Of a stretch of 64,000 bases of DNA, positions 8,167 through 17,855 are shown one piece after another. This stretch comes from Balneolaceae bacterium. Lineage in GTDB: Bacteria > Bacteroidota > Rhodothermia > Balneolales > Balneolaceae. The DNA lies in assembly GCA_017640665.1 (NCBI GenBank), contig JAEPQE010000001.1:124001-188000 (forward strand), given 5' to 3'. A model generated the notes under the pieces. The model searched no databases. It had not been told where the DNA came from and saw only the letters and a list, made by a program, of their open reading frames with translations. Numbering within the stretch: the first letter of the stretch is position 1; the number at the start of each line of letters is the position of its first letter. A program made the position numbers and the translations under genes.

Positions 8167-10398
8167 TTAAGATGTGGTCATAGTATCCTGTGGAATGAGG
8201 ACTTCTCCAAATGATATTTCCTGCCCCGCCAGTACAAATACGGTGGTTGGCATTTCTTCTGTAAGATGAAGCATATTCTCGTAATAGCCTGTAAAATCAT
8301 CTCCCGGAGTAGCCATACCCAAAAGAATCAGGTCAGCATCTTTTGACGTTTTTTTAAAGACCTGTTCAAAGGGTTCTGACTTGGATACAATCACATCAAT
8401 CTCAGCTTCGAAACGGATTTGGTTTACAATTTCTCTCATATTCGCACGAATCTCATCCACTGCGTCTTCCATTTCTACAATAATCTTCAAGTGTATTTCT
8501 GCTCCTTTCCATGAAATGCTATTTTGAAGCATGTATACCAGAATCATCATTAAGCCACCATTACCTTTAAAACCACCCCACCAAAGATCAATTCTCTTTT
8601 TCTTTCTTGATGGCTTTTCTTCTTCGGTTTCACCTCCATGAATCAGAATCACATTTCGCTGCATTTCATAGAAACTTTGAATCATCCCACAGTATTTTTC
8701 TCTAATCTCGGGGGTTTCACTTCCCCCTAAAATGATGGTATTGGGCACCAATTTCCCAATACCGTACGCCTCAACTAATTTTACTGAACCCATAAAAGGG
8801 TCATCAGAGGCAATTACTCTTACCAGTGCTTCAACCGCTCTTTTCTTTAGAAAACTGCCTATTTCGTCTTCCATCCGCTCCAGCCGCTGCCGTCCTATAC
8901 TTTCATCCGGGAAAACCGTTGCCACTGTAAGTATACCTCTGTTGTGCGTAAGCGAATTCGCAAAATCGATTAAATGCCATCTTCTTCTTGGTGACCCTGA
9001 CAAAACCAATGGACGCGGACGCCAGTTTTTAGGTTCGTAATCATCACTCATTTTCAATAAAGCTTCTCGAATCACCGCCATCAACAAGCCATTCTTCACA
9101 TTTCCCCAAACAGAGGTTAGTTCACGCCTTTCCAGCCAAGTGAAAATAATCCCAACAAATACTAACGCGATAAGCGTTGCGGTAATATTGATCAAAAACA
9201 TCACCGAAAAACAGCCAAGTGCACCAAGCAGAGAAATACTCCAGTGCACTTTGAATGTTGGGCGATAAGAAGGGCTATCTAATAGTTTCTCAATACCGGC
9301 GGCGAGGTTAATCACCCCATAAGTGGTCAAAAAAAACATCGAAAGTATAGGGGCAATAAGGTTCAAATCTCCAAACCAAACAGCAACCAGTGCAATCATC
9401 ATGGTAAATAGGGTGCCGTAACGTGGTTCTTCCTCTTCCCCACTACCTGTTCCCAACCAGGAAAGCCAGCTGGGTAGAATTTTATCTTTAGCGAGCGCCT
9501 GAAGCACTCTTGGTCCTCCAAGAATACTCCCTACCGCACTGGAAAGAGTCGCTCCCCATACTCCGAGTAAAATCGCATCCCCCCAAAAAGCCATTTTCCG
9601 CATAATTAGCGGGTCTTCAATCAACTGATCCGGGGTTGCTCTGAATGCCAGAATAAGTACCAATCCGATATAAATAACATATCCGGTACCTATTGCTGCA
9701 AAAGTTCCTCTGGGAATTGAATGCGTAGGATTTTTCAGATCGCCGGACATATTTACCCCTGCCATAATCCCGGTTACAGCAGGGAAAAAAACAGCAAAAA
9801 CCACCCAAAAAGGTTCTCGTGATGCAGAAACTGTTTCACTTGCAGTTGATGCCTCAACTGGAGTCCCGAATATGAGAGAGAGCAACGAAAGTGCGATTGC
9901 CAGCATAATGATATACTGAGCCCGAATAGCAGCTTTTGCAGATACAAGTGCTAATCCAGTTACGGCAAGGGTTGTAATCAATCCTACCCATTGAATACTT
10001 AAACCCGGGAATACTCCCACCACACTTTCTGCAAAACCCACTACATAAAGAGCAACCGAAAGTGCAAGTGCAATATAAAGCGGAATACCGATAGCCCCCC
10101 CGGATTCAATCCCCAAGGAACGGCTGATCATATAATAAGCGCCACCAATTCTCACCCGTTGATCAGTGGCTATTGCAGCTACTGAAAGGCTCGTCAGAAA
10201 AGTGATGGTAGTGGCAAGAGTTACAATTAATAAACTACCCCAGAGACCCACATTTCCCACTACCCAGCCAAAGCGTAGATACATAATTACACCGAGAATG
10301 GTTAGAATAGATGGAGTATACACTCCACCGAAGGTTCCCAGACCACCTTCTTTAGCTTCTATAGTTTTCTCGATTTTCAGGGAGGAGTTTTTGCTCAA
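8167..10398 (-). CDS. APC-superfamily cation-chloride cotransporter (SLC12-like)
   Basis: 743-aa inner-membrane transporter. The N-terminus has the SLC12 signature GTFGGVYTPSILTILGVIMYLRFGW at residues ~20-45, followed by about 12 hydrophobic segments to residue ~430, including FFPAVTGIMAGVNMSGDLKNP (ion-binding region of TM6) and GVWGATLSSAVGSILGGPRVLQA. The last ~300 residues form a soluble domain like the SLC12 C-terminal/universal-stress-like fold, with PLVLSGSPRRRWHLIDFAN and LILLGMATPGDDF. Likely moves K+ and/or Na+ with Cl-; ion set not readable from sequence. The start is a TTG at 10398: the conserved N-terminal motif needs a start this far upstream and no in-frame ATG is available before a stop. 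Confidence 0.85.
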   Translation of the reverse strand: MSKNSSLKIEKTIEAKEGGLGTFGGVYTPSILTILGVIMYLRFGWVVGNVGLWGSLLIVTLATTITFLTSLSVAAIATDQRVRIGGAYYMISRSLGIESGGAIGIPLYIALALSVALYVVGFAESVVGVFPGLSIQWVGLITTLAVTGLALVSAKAAIRAQYIIMLAIALSLLSLIFGTPVEASTASETVSASREPFWVVFAVFFPAVTGIMAGVNMSGDLKNPTHSIPRGTFAAIGTGYVIYIGLVLILAFRATPDQLIEDPLIMRKMAFWGDAILLGVWGATLSSAVGSILGGPRVLQALAKDKILPSWLSWLGTGSGEEEEPRYGTLFTMMIALVAVWFGDLNLIAPILSMFFLTTYGVINLAAGIEKLLDSPSYRPTFKVHWSISLLGALGCFSVMFLINITATLIALVFVGIIFTWLERRELTSVWGNVKNGLLMAVIREALLKMSDDYEPKNWRPRPLVLSGSPRRRWHLIDFANSLTHNRGILTVATVFPDESIGRQRLERMEDEIGSFLKKRAVEALVRVIASDDPFMGSVKLVEAYGIGKLVPNTIILGGSETPEIREKYCGMIQSFYEMQRNVILIHGGETEEEKPSRKKKRIDLWWGGFKGNGGLMMILVYMLQNSISWKGAEIHLKIIVEMEDAVDEIRANMREIVNQIRFEAEIDVIVSKSEPFEQVFKKTSKDADLILLGMATPGDDFTGYYENMLHLTEEMPTTVFVLAGQEISFGEVLIPQDTMTTS

Positions 10399-10537
10399 AA
10401 AAGATTGCTTTGATTAAAAGAGTGCCAATGATACTAAGGGTACTGCTAAGCAACAAGGTGAGAATTTTTATCTTTTTAAAACTACTGCAAAAACAGTATC
10501 TATAGTTTTTGAAAAGCCCTTTTAAAATTACATCAAG

Positions 10538-13500
10538 ATGTTTAAAAAAATCACCACTCTTCTGCTTCTTTCACTTATAACCGGATTTGGCTTTGCTGCT
10601 GAATTTCATGAGTTCAAGGTTCTTGTATTTTCAAAAACCGTTGGATTCCGACACAGCTCTATTGACGAAGGCATTGCTGCTATTCAGCAATTGGCAACAG
10701 ATAATGGATTTATTGTGGATGCTACCGAAGACGCTTCTGCATTTACAGCAGAAAACCTCGCCCAATATGAGGCTGTAATTTTTCTAAGTACTACAGGTGA
10801 TATTCTTAATGCTAGTCAACAAGCGGCATTTGAGGGCTATATAAGATCAGGTGGAGGATTTGTAGGGATTCATTCTGCATCTGATACCGAATACGACTGG
10901 CCGTGGTACGGAGGACTAGTCGGAGCTTATTTTGATAACCACCCTCCCGGAACCACTCAGGCTACGATCGAAGTAGCTGATAAACTGCATCCTTCTACAG
11001 AACACCTACCCGACTACTGGGTGCGTACGGATGAATGGTATAATTTCAGGGAAAATCCTCGCGGTGATGTTCATGTACTTGCCACCTTAGACGAAGGAAC
11101 ATTTTCCGGTGGAACGATGGGCTACGATCATCCTATCGCATGGATGCACGACTACGATGGCGGTAGAGCCTGGTATACTGCTGGAGGACATACTGAGGCT
11201 AGTTATTCAGAGCCACTTTTCCTGGATCACATTTTGGGTGGGATTTTTTATGCCAGCGGAGATATCTCAGGAACGTTCGATGCATCCTCAGATGATAAAT
11301 ATCAGGTTACTGTGATTGATAACAATCCCATCAATCCTATGGCTTTAGCCGTTCTTCCAAATTATGATGTACTGTATATTGAAAGAGGAGGAACATTAAA
11401 GCTTCGTGAAAAAGCAACCGGAGTAGTTAAAGTAGCTGGAAACCTTAGCGTGGACTCGGGTCGCGAAGATGGCTTGATTGGAATTGTTCTCGATCCCGAT
11501 TTTGAAAATAATTCATGGGTCTATTTGTTCTATTCACCCTCTGCTGTTGTTGAGCAAAGAGTTTCCAGGTTCGATTTTGTAGATGGAGAAATAGATATAG
11601 ACTCCGAAAAGATACTCATGAATATTCCAATCCAAAGAGATGAGTGCTGTCATTCTGGGGGTGATTTAGAATTCGACAAAGATGGGAATCTGTTTATAGC
11701 CACCGGAGATAATACAAACCCATTTCAATCTGATGGATTCAATCCAATTGATGAGCGAACCGGCCGAGAGCCTTTTGATGCTCAGCGTACCTCAGCAAAT
11801 ACAAACGATTTAAGAGGAAAGATTCTACGCATTCACCCCGAAGATGATGGAACTTACACCATCCCCAATGGCAACCTGTTCGCTACTCCGGAAGAAGGTC
11901 TTCCCGAAATTTTTGTAATGGGAACACGAAACCCCTTCAGAATGGCGGTTAGTAAATATACCAATGAGTTAGTTTGGGGAGATGTAGGCCCCGATGCCAG
12001 AAATGTAGTTGGAAATCGTGGCCCGGTTGGCTACGATGAATTCAACCGAACCACTACCGGAGGCAACTTCGGATGGCCTTATTGCATCGCGAACAATCTG
12101 GCTTATAATGACTATAATGTTGAGACCTCAACATCAGGAGCAAAATTCGACTGTTCAAACCCGGTAAACGATTCCCCAAATAATACAGGAGCAACTAATC
12201 TTCCTCCTGCTCAGGAGGCCTGGCTGTACTACCCTTATGGGTTTTTTAATGAACGCCCGGAATTTGAATCAGATGGAGGAAGAACCGCTATTGGTGGAGC
12301 TTATTTCACTTATGATGCTTCACTTACCGAAACCGGAAACTTCCCTCAATATTATGATAGTACACTATTCATAATGGAGTGGGCAAGAAACTGGATTAGA
12401 GAGGTTCGTTACGATAAGGATGGAAACCTCCTTCAAATCAATCCTTTTTTGGATGACTTAGAACTGAAACGACCAATTGATATGGATTTCGGACCTGATG
12501 GAGCGATGTATATTATTGAATGGGGAACAGGATTTGGTGGAGGGAATGAAGATGCCAGAATCATCAAGATTGAGTATGTAGAAAATCTGGCAAACAGAAC
12601 CCCTACCGCTATTGCTAAGGCATCTATCACCAGTGGAAATGCCCCATTAGAAGTCGATTTCTTTGGAGATGAATCCTCAGACCCAGACAATGATGAACTA
12701 ACCTTCTCCTGGGATTTTGACGATGATGATATAGAAGATGCAAATACAGCAAATGCATCTTTCACGTATACAGAGAATGGAGCCTATATCGCAAAGTTAA
12801 CGGTCTCCGACCCGGATGGTGAAGTCTCTGTTGCTCAGGTTAATATTGTTGTGGGAAATACAGCTCCTGAAGTTACCATTGACCTGCCTTTGGAAGGTGG
12901 GTTTTATGAAGATGGAGACATCGTTGAATATTCCATTTCAGTAACTGATGCTGAAGAAGGAACTATTGGTGATGGAATCGATTGTGCAGATGTTGTCGCA
13001 GAACCGTCTATAGGTCATGATGATCATGCGCACGGTGCCGGCCCAACCAATGGATGCACGGGAGAATTTCTTACCGAACCTCATGGCGATGGACCTGATA
13101 ACGTATTTTATGTACTCAATGCCGAATACACAGATGATGGCGGCGGAGTTGGAGCATCCTTGAAGGGAAATGCGACCATCATATTAAATCAAAAGTTGAA
13201 GCAGGCAGAGCATGCTTTAGAAATAATTGATGCACAAACAGAGTCTACCGGGGATGCCTTAGGTGGAGGCTTAAACGTTGGGTTTATAAACCATAATTCA
13301 GCTCTAAGGTTTGGACCTATGAATTTTGAAGGCATTGATTTCTTAACTGTTCGATTCGCAACTCAACAAAACCCGGCGCTTGTTGAGATCCGGATTGGTA
13401 GTCCAACAGGTACACTTATTGGCAGTGTGCAAACAGAAATAACCGGGGCTTGGCAAACGTATGAATATTATACTGCTCCAATTGAAAACCCTGGTGGAAC

Positions 13501-14320
13501 ACATGACGTATTTCTCGTTTTTAAAACGTCACCTGGTCAACAAGGCTTAGGGAATATCAATTGGTTTGAAGTACATGGAAAAGGAATAGCTAAAGAAAAT
13601 GCAGATTCTCTTAAAGGCCTTGCTGCTACTTATTTCCCTAATAATGATTTCACTGGTACCCCGGTAGTTCGCCAGGATCCCATGATTGCCTGGAACTGGG
13701 CAAATACAAGTCCTGTGGAGAGTATCCCGGCAGATGGCTTTAGTGTTCGATGGGAAGGAGAAATTGTAGTGCCATCCACTACGAGATACACGCTATACTC
13801 TGCTCCAAAAAATGGAACGGCTAAAGTGTGGTTAAACGATGAACTTATACTAGAAGACACTGATTCAGCTCCTTTCGAATTACTGAAAAGTGATGAAAAA
13901 AATATTCTAAAGGTAGAATATGTGCATACAACCGGAGAAGCGGGAATGTTTTTACGATGGTCCGCTACTTCCCCTGAAAGTGCTATTCATGCAGACTACT
14001 TAGCTCCTGATACCGATGCACTTCTTATCCCGAACGAATTTGAAGAAGATATTCCTGCCGAATTTGAGCTGAAACAAAACTACCCGAATCCATTCAACCC
14101 AAGTACAGAAATAGCATTTAGTTTACCTAAATCAGGAAACGTGATGCTTAAAGTATTTAATGTTCTTGGCCAAACCGTGAACACTCTGGTTGATGGAAAC
14201 CTGAATCAAGGGACTCACAATGTGACATTTGATGCGAGTGGACTTTCCAGCGGAGTATATTTCTACCAGCTCGAATTTAATGGAGCCGTACTTTCCAGAA
14301 AGATGTTATTGATGAAATAG
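10538..14320 (+). CDS. Secreted ThuA / sugar-dehydrogenase propeller / PKD / CBM / PA14 fusion protein
   Basis: 1260 aa, exported. Order of parts: signal peptide (1-21); ThuA-like glutamine-amidotransferase-fold domain (~24-245, with KVLVFSKTVGFRHSSI and GGGFVGIHSASD); PQQ-type glucose/sorbosone-dehydrogenase beta-propeller (~260-680, with DGLIGIVLDPDF and HSGGDLEFDKDGNLF); PKD domain (~690-780, FSWDFDDDDIEDANTANASF); a His/Gly-rich segment (~835-860); a CBM6-like beta sandwich (~885-1025); a PA14-like domain (~1030-1160); and a type IX sorting domain starting NYPNPFNPSTEI (~1185-1260). Probably binds and oxidises or processes carbohydrate at the cell surface. ThuA-propeller fusions are common in this phylum; catalytic activity is not proven. 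A hairpin follows 1 base after the stop. Confidence 0.85.
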   Translation: MFKKITTLLLLSLITGFGFAAEFHEFKVLVFSKTVGFRHSSIDEGIAAIQQLATDNGFIVDATEDASAFTAENLAQYEAVIFLSTTGDILNASQQAAFEGYIRSGGGFVGIHSASDTEYDWPWYGGLVGAYFDNHPPGTTQATIEVADKLHPSTEHLPDYWVRTDEWYNFRENPRGDVHVLATLDEGTFSGGTMGYDHPIAWMHDYDGGRAWYTAGGHTEASYSEPLFLDHILGGIFYASGDISGTFDASSDDKYQVTVIDNNPINPMALAVLPNYDVLYIERGGTLKLREKATGVVKVAGNLSVDSGREDGLIGIVLDPDFENNSWVYLFYSPSAVVEQRVSRFDFVDGEIDIDSEKILMNIPIQRDECCHSGGDLEFDKDGNLFIATGDNTNPFQSDGFNPIDERTGREPFDAQRTSANTNDLRGKILRIHPEDDGTYTIPNGNLFATPEEGLPEIFVMGTRNPFRMAVSKYTNELVWGDVGPDARNVVGNRGPVGYDEFNRTTTGGNFGWPYCIANNLAYNDYNVETSTSGAKFDCSNPVNDSPNNTGATNLPPAQEAWLYYPYGFFNERPEFESDGGRTAIGGAYFTYDASLTETGNFPQYYDSTLFIMEWARNWIREVRYDKDGNLLQINPFLDDLELKRPIDMDFGPDGAMYIIEWGTGFGGGNEDARIIKIEYVENLANRTPTAIAKASITSGNAPLEVDFFGDESSDPDNDELTFSWDFDDDDIEDANTANASFTYTENGAYIAKLTVSDPDGEVSVAQVNIVVGNTAPEVTIDLPLEGGFYEDGDIVEYSISVTDAEEGTIGDGIDCADVVAEPSIGHDDHAHGAGPTNGCTGEFLTEPHGDGPDNVFYVLNAEYTDDGGGVGASLKGNATIILNQKLKQAEHALEIIDAQTESTGDALGGGLNVGFINHNSALRFGPMNFEGIDFLTVRFATQQNPALVEIRIGSPTGTLIGSVQTEITGAWQTYEYYTAPIENPGGTHDVFLVFKTSPGQQGLGNINWFEVHGKGIAKENADSLKGLAATYFPNNDFTGTPVVRQDPMIAWNWANTSPVESIPADGFSVRWEGEIVVPSTTRYTLYSAPKNGTAKVWLNDELILEDTDSAPFELLKSDEKNILKVEYVHTTGEAGMFLRWSATSPESAIHADYLAPDTDALLIPNEFEEDIPAEFELKQNYPNPFNPSTEIAFSLPKSGNVMLKVFNVLGQTVNTLVDGNLNQGTHNVTFDASGLSSGVYFYQLEFNGAVLSRKMLLMK

Positions 14321-14321
14321 A

Positions 14322-14353
14322 AAAAGCCTCAGGATTAAAGTCCTGAGGCTTTT
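14322..14353. terminator. Intrinsic terminator after the ThuA fusion gene
   Basis: Perfect 13-bp stem AAAAGCCTCAGGA / TCCTGAGGCTTTT with a six-base loop, directly after the stop codon. T-runs occur on both sides (TTTT on plus, TTTTT on minus), so it can work in both directions. Before the island was inserted it would also have faced transcription leaving tRNA-Ile. Confidence 0.8.
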
Positions 14354-14388
14354 GAAATTTGTAATTTGCTGTTTAAGATTCAACAAAA

Positions 14389-14410
14389 GTGGGCCCAGAG
14401 GGACTTGAAC
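14389..14410 (-). repeat. att-like site: 3' fragment of tRNA-Ile (distal end of island)
   Basis: 22 bases identical to 21194-21215, which are the 3' end of the intact tRNA-Ile(CAU) gene (discriminator base, 3' acceptor strand and half of the T arm). The identity stops at 14410, inside the T arm, so this copy is not a tRNA gene. A direct repeat of a tRNA 3' end 6.8 kb from the intact tRNA is the standard footprint of tyrosine-recombinase integration. Confidence 0.85.
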
Positions 14411-14442
14411 ATAATTATCTATCGATATCAAAACAACAAGAA

Positions 14443-15333
14443 TTATTTATTAACATAATTGTCTAAACACCCAGGTTTTACCACTTTTTGTATTTTTGTA
14501 TCTTTGCCAAAAATTGCAAAACTTATTATATCCTCTTTTTTGATTACAACTTCACAGCCAATGGTTTTCTTTTCGATTTCTTTGATCAACCATTTTCTCA
14601 TTATTTCTTGTAAGTAAGTTATTTCTGGGTCGAACCCTTGAATTGTTGCAATCAAAGAAAGCTTGTTATTATCACTTTTTTCCTTTTTGAATGCAGTATA
14701 AAATCCATATTTGAAAATTCTTGACCAAATCAAAGGATGTACAAGTTTCATATTTTCGAAACTTATGTGTATTTCGGTTGTTCGAAAGTGCCTGTCTAAC
14801 TCTGATAATTCAATCATATCTATGGATTCAAGGTTTAATTTATTTGGCGCTTCGTTTAGTTTTATTGAATCTCCCTTTGGTCTCAGAGCTATTCTGTTAT
14901 AAACATCCTCTAACTCTAAATAACCATCAATCGCTCTTTCCTCAATCCATTCAACACCTTCCTCATAAAGTTTAATTAATTTCTCAAATCTTTTATCCGT
15001 AAAGTTTCCAGAATACTTACAAGTTGCATGTGCTGTTGGGGCTCCAAATTTTTTTGGATTCAGCAGTATGCTTATAATCTGATCAACTTCGTTATCAGGT
15101 AAACTTATTTTCGGGAGGTTTCCTTCAATTTGTTCCTTAGAAGGAAGTATAAAGTTCTCCCATGTAAGTCGTAAGTCTTGTGATTTAATAAAAGGATTAA
15201 ATAAATCAGTTAGCTCATCAAAATTTCCGTTAAGATCGAAATGGAGATGTACATATTTTGTATGATCCCCCTTAATAACAGATTTATACTTAGGATCGAT
15301 TTGAGCTTTGGGAATTAAATTGTGTTGTGTCAT
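14443..15333 (-). CDS. Island protein of unknown function, 296 aa
   Basis: Not recognised. Soluble, mixed charged and aromatic sequence with no signal peptide or membrane segment. Distinct stretches are YVHLHFDLNGNFDELTDLF near the N-terminus, FGAPTAHATCKYSGNFTDKRFEKLIKLYEEGVEWIEERAIDGYLELEDVY in the middle and a Lys/Glu-rich C-terminal half. It is the only island gene on the minus strand and is divergent from the seven-gene operon across a 96-bp shared promoter region; its stop lies 33 bases from the island end. Divergent placement would fit a regulator or partner of the operon, but no DNA-binding motif is visible. The start is the ATG at 15333. Confidence 0.7.
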   Translation of the reverse strand: MTQHNLIPKAQIDPKYKSVIKGDHTKYVHLHFDLNGNFDELTDLFNPFIKSQDLRLTWENFILPSKEQIEGNLPKISLPDNEVDQIISILLNPKKFGAPTAHATCKYSGNFTDKRFEKLIKLYEEGVEWIEERAIDGYLELEDVYNRIALRPKGDSIKLNEAPNKLNLESIDMIELSELDRHFRTTEIHISFENMKLVHPLIWSRIFKYGFYTAFKKEKSDNNKLSLIATIQGFDPEITYLQEIMRKWLIKEIEKKTIGCEVVIKKEDIISFAIFGKDTKIQKVVKPGCLDNYVNK

Positions 15334-15352
15334 ATCAGGTATAAAATAGAGA

Positions 15353-15366
15353 TAAACTGTAGTTTA
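15353..15366. promoter_or_regulatory. Inverted repeat in the divergent island promoter region
   Basis: TAAACT-GT-AGTTTA, a 6-bp inverted repeat with a two-base spacer, between the divergent island genes. It could be an operator shared by both directions. The shortness and AT-richness make chance plausible. Confidence 0.3.
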
Positions 15367-15429
15367 CATTAGCTATTCTTTGCTAGATTTATTTTTTTCA
15401 ATTAATTAATAGCCAAAAAATTTTATCTA

Positions 15430-16686
15430 ATGAGTAAATTACGTTTTGAAGAACTGGAAATATACTTCATATATGGATATGTAAATTATAATCCCAATAA
15501 TGATAAAGAATATATAGATGAGGCACCTTACACATGGGCCCCTTTATATAGCTCAATAACAGGCGAGAATAAATTTTATAGAAGAAAGATAGATAAAAGA
15601 ACAGTTTCACTACAAAGAATAGAGGAAGGTATAGAATGGAGTTTAGGAGAAGTTGATATTACGACTACAGACATTCATCAAAAAAAAGGAGGGGCGGGAG
15701 TACTTACATTTAAAATTAACGTGGGAGTGAGAGATAAAGAATATAATTTGAATGATTTGTTTAACATTTTAAATCTTTTACCAAGAACATCCTTTGCTTC
15801 TGAAAATAATTACACAAGGATTTTAGAAGCTGATAATCAAGGTGATTTAGATGTACTCGAAAAGTTGTCCAAAGTTGAAGGTTGGGAAGATTACAGCGAC
15901 ATATTCAAATTATTTGCAACGGTTTTATTGTCAAATCATGAGTCATGGAACGAATTGATTTGCCCAGACAAAAAAAACTTATACAGATACAGAGAGAATG
16001 GAATTGACCCACAAGTACCGCATGTACTGGTTTATGCAAAAATAGAAAGAGATAGATATGAACAAAATTTTCTAAAAAAAAATAATACCCATGAGTTTAA
16101 TAAAGAAATAGCTGGAATTTTAGGGAGATGGATGAAGGTGCAAAATATAGACCAAGTTAATACCGATTACTATAAATATTACCCCGAAAATGATGAAGTC
16201 ATCACCCGAGATGGTAAGTTTATCAGCCGATATCGGGATAGCAAAAGCTTCATTCTACTTTCTTCACTCCTAACACTCGATATAACCAGTACTTATAATT
16301 ATGAGGTTCCTGCTCAGCTTGTCACTAAGAACTCGATCCTGACCTACCTCCAATATTCAAGATTAAGAATACATCATGCATTATGGCTTAATAAGGCTTT
16401 GGATTCGATTGTAAATACCCTGAAGGAAAATAAATCTGAGGACATCAAAACAATAACATTGAAGGAGGAGATAAATACGTTAAAAATTTACTTTGCCAAT
16501 CATCAAAATAATCCGTTGGCTTACATGTGGGATACTGTTCTAGGTCAGGAAATTCCTCGTTTAAATTTTCACCAAAGGATTGAAGACCTTGAGAATACTA
16601 TAAAGAGCAAGATGAATTTAATTGATGGTATAATCAGTAATGTGATGACCATTCAATCTTCAAGAAGATATTTTGGAGATGAATGA
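15430..16686 (+). CDS. Island operon gene 1: unknown 418-aa soluble protein
   Basis: Not recognised with confidence. No signal peptide or membrane span. The N-terminal half contains GGAGVLTFKINVGV followed by NLNDLFNILNLLPR, and the C-terminal ~100 residues form a helical region ending in RLNFHQRIEDLENTIKSKMN and IISNVMTIQSSRRYFG. This combination (a G-x-G-x-L-T-F strand early, long helices with an IxSxR-like end late) loosely recalls soluble CorA-like domains, but the CorA membrane helices and GMN motif are absent, so this is only a hint. First gene of the operon, ATG start 96 bp from the divergent gene. Its stop overlaps the next start (ATGAATGA). Confidence 0.75.
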   Translation: MSKLRFEELEIYFIYGYVNYNPNNDKEYIDEAPYTWAPLYSSITGENKFYRRKIDKRTVSLQRIEEGIEWSLGEVDITTTDIHQKKGGAGVLTFKINVGVRDKEYNLNDLFNILNLLPRTSFASENNYTRILEADNQGDLDVLEKLSKVEGWEDYSDIFKLFATVLLSNHESWNELICPDKKNLYRYRENGIDPQVPHVLVYAKIERDRYEQNFLKKNNTHEFNKEIAGILGRWMKVQNIDQVNTDYYKYYPENDEVITRDGKFISRYRDSKSFILLSSLLTLDITSTYNYEVPAQLVTKNSILTYLQYSRLRIHHALWLNKALDSIVNTLKENKSEDIKTITLKEEINTLKIYFANHQNNPLAYMWDTVLGQEIPRLNFHQRIEDLENTIKSKMNLIDGIISNVMTIQSSRRYFGDE

Positions 16687-17494
16687 ATTTAGATTTGAGT
16701 TTATAAATGACATTTTACAGAAGTGTGATATTCAGGATAAGCTTAAAAATAACATAAAACAGTTTATACCATTAGTTCATAGAAGAAGGAACTTGGTGAG
16801 AGATACTAGAAATTATTTTCTTGGCCAAAAAACCCAACTAGATCAAAATACAAAAAATCAAAACGATGGCCAGCCATTGGGACCACATCCACTCTTTTAC
16901 AAACATTCCGTTTATTTTACGCAAGAAGTTCAAAAAATAGATCCTTTAATAGAGCTAAAAAAAGAACTAGATCAATTTAACGTAATTATCAACTGTTGGA
17001 ACAAAATATGTGAGAACATTGAGAAGGGGACTGACAATAGTAATAATTTTAATGATCTTGAAGTTTTTTTAGATATTGCTTTTGTAGATAATGATGAAGA
17101 GAAAATTTTTAAGAAAAAAGAAGGGTATATAAAAAACCACCATTACGATAGGATATATTCAAAAAACCTTAATGATGAAACCCTTACACTCTTAAATAAG
17201 CATTTCAATGCAAAGAAATTTGATTTATTAAGAAATTGGTATCAATACACTGATAATACTTATCTAGATTTAGAGAAAAGAATTTTATGTATCTGCAGAG
17301 ATTATAATGATGTAAAGGTCAACCATTTTTATTTTAGAAGACTAAAAAGATTTCTTAAAAGATTAGAATATATACCTGATAATAAAAAGCTCAATAAGTG
17401 GAAAAATGAATTTTTAGGTGATTTCGAATTTCAATGGGTAATTAAAGATATTTCATCAGCGTTTGGTTATGAAAACACTTACGAATCGAATTAA
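16679..17494 (+). CDS. Island operon gene 2: unknown 271-aa protein
   Basis: Not recognised. Soluble, rich in Lys, Asn, Asp and aromatic residues, with no signal or membrane segment. Notable stretches: FIPLVHRRRNLVRDTRNYFLG near the N-terminus, LGPHPLFYKHSVYFTQEV in the first third, and a basic helical part FYFRRLKRFLKRLEYIP near the C-terminus. The ATG at 16679 overlaps the previous stop by 8 bases (ATGAATGA), which fits translational coupling; an in-frame TTG 6 bases upstream is also possible. Its tight coupling to gene 1 suggests the two products act together. Confidence 0.7.
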   Translation: MNEFRFEFINDILQKCDIQDKLKNNIKQFIPLVHRRRNLVRDTRNYFLGQKTQLDQNTKNQNDGQPLGPHPLFYKHSVYFTQEVQKIDPLIELKKELDQFNVIINCWNKICENIEKGTDNSNNFNDLEVFLDIAFVDNDEEKIFKKKEGYIKNHHYDRIYSKNLNDETLTLLNKHFNAKKFDLLRNWYQYTDNTYLDLEKRILCICRDYNDVKVNHFYFRRLKRFLKRLEYIPDNKKLNKWKNEFLGDFEFQWVIKDISSAFGYENTYESN

Positions 17495-17855
17495 GTATCA
17501 TAAATTAGATAGTGAAAAGTGTATTTATACTTGGGAAAGTATTTGGGTCATACCTACATCACTAGCTCCAAACTTATGTATACTTTTTTTAGATAATAAA
17601 CTTAATTTAGGTTTCTCTATTGCTATTCTTATTATGATAATATGGTTACTTATAAGTGCTATAAGAATTCATAATTTATCACGAGCATTAGTAGACCTTA
17701 AATCAAAAGGTAATTCTATGAGTGAAATTAGGGGGGTGTATCAAAAAAAGGCCCATCTTACTCATATTTTTTTTGTTTTGCTTCCTTCAATTGTTTTTTT
17801 TTCAATACTAATCGGCAATTATTTATATCAAAACTATGAATTCCCCAGCTTTTAA
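17469..17855 (+). CDS. Island operon gene 3: small multi-span membrane protein, 128 aa
   Basis: Not recognised. Two strong hydrophobic segments (LGFSIAILIMIIWLLISAI and THIFFVLLPSIVFFSILIGNYLY) and a weaker one near residue 25-40, separated by a basic loop with SRALVDLKSKGNSMSEIRGVYQKK. Likely an inner-membrane protein with two or three spans. The ATG at 17469 lies inside the end of gene 2 (26-base overlap); a TTG 6 bases upstream is the alternative. It sits between the soluble unknown proteins and the ABC importer, so it may connect them at the membrane. Confidence 0.65.
   Translation: MKTLTNRIKYHKLDSEKCIYTWESIWVIPTSLAPNLCILFLDNKLNLGFSIAILIMIIWLLISAIRIHNLSRALVDLKSKGNSMSEIRGVYQKKAHLTHIFFVLLPSIVFFSILIGNYLYQNYEFPSF

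Noticed and set aside
14389-14410. Second tRNA-Ile gene
   Set aside because: Only the acceptor 3' strand and part of the T arm are present; the match ends inside the T arm and no anticodon arm follows.
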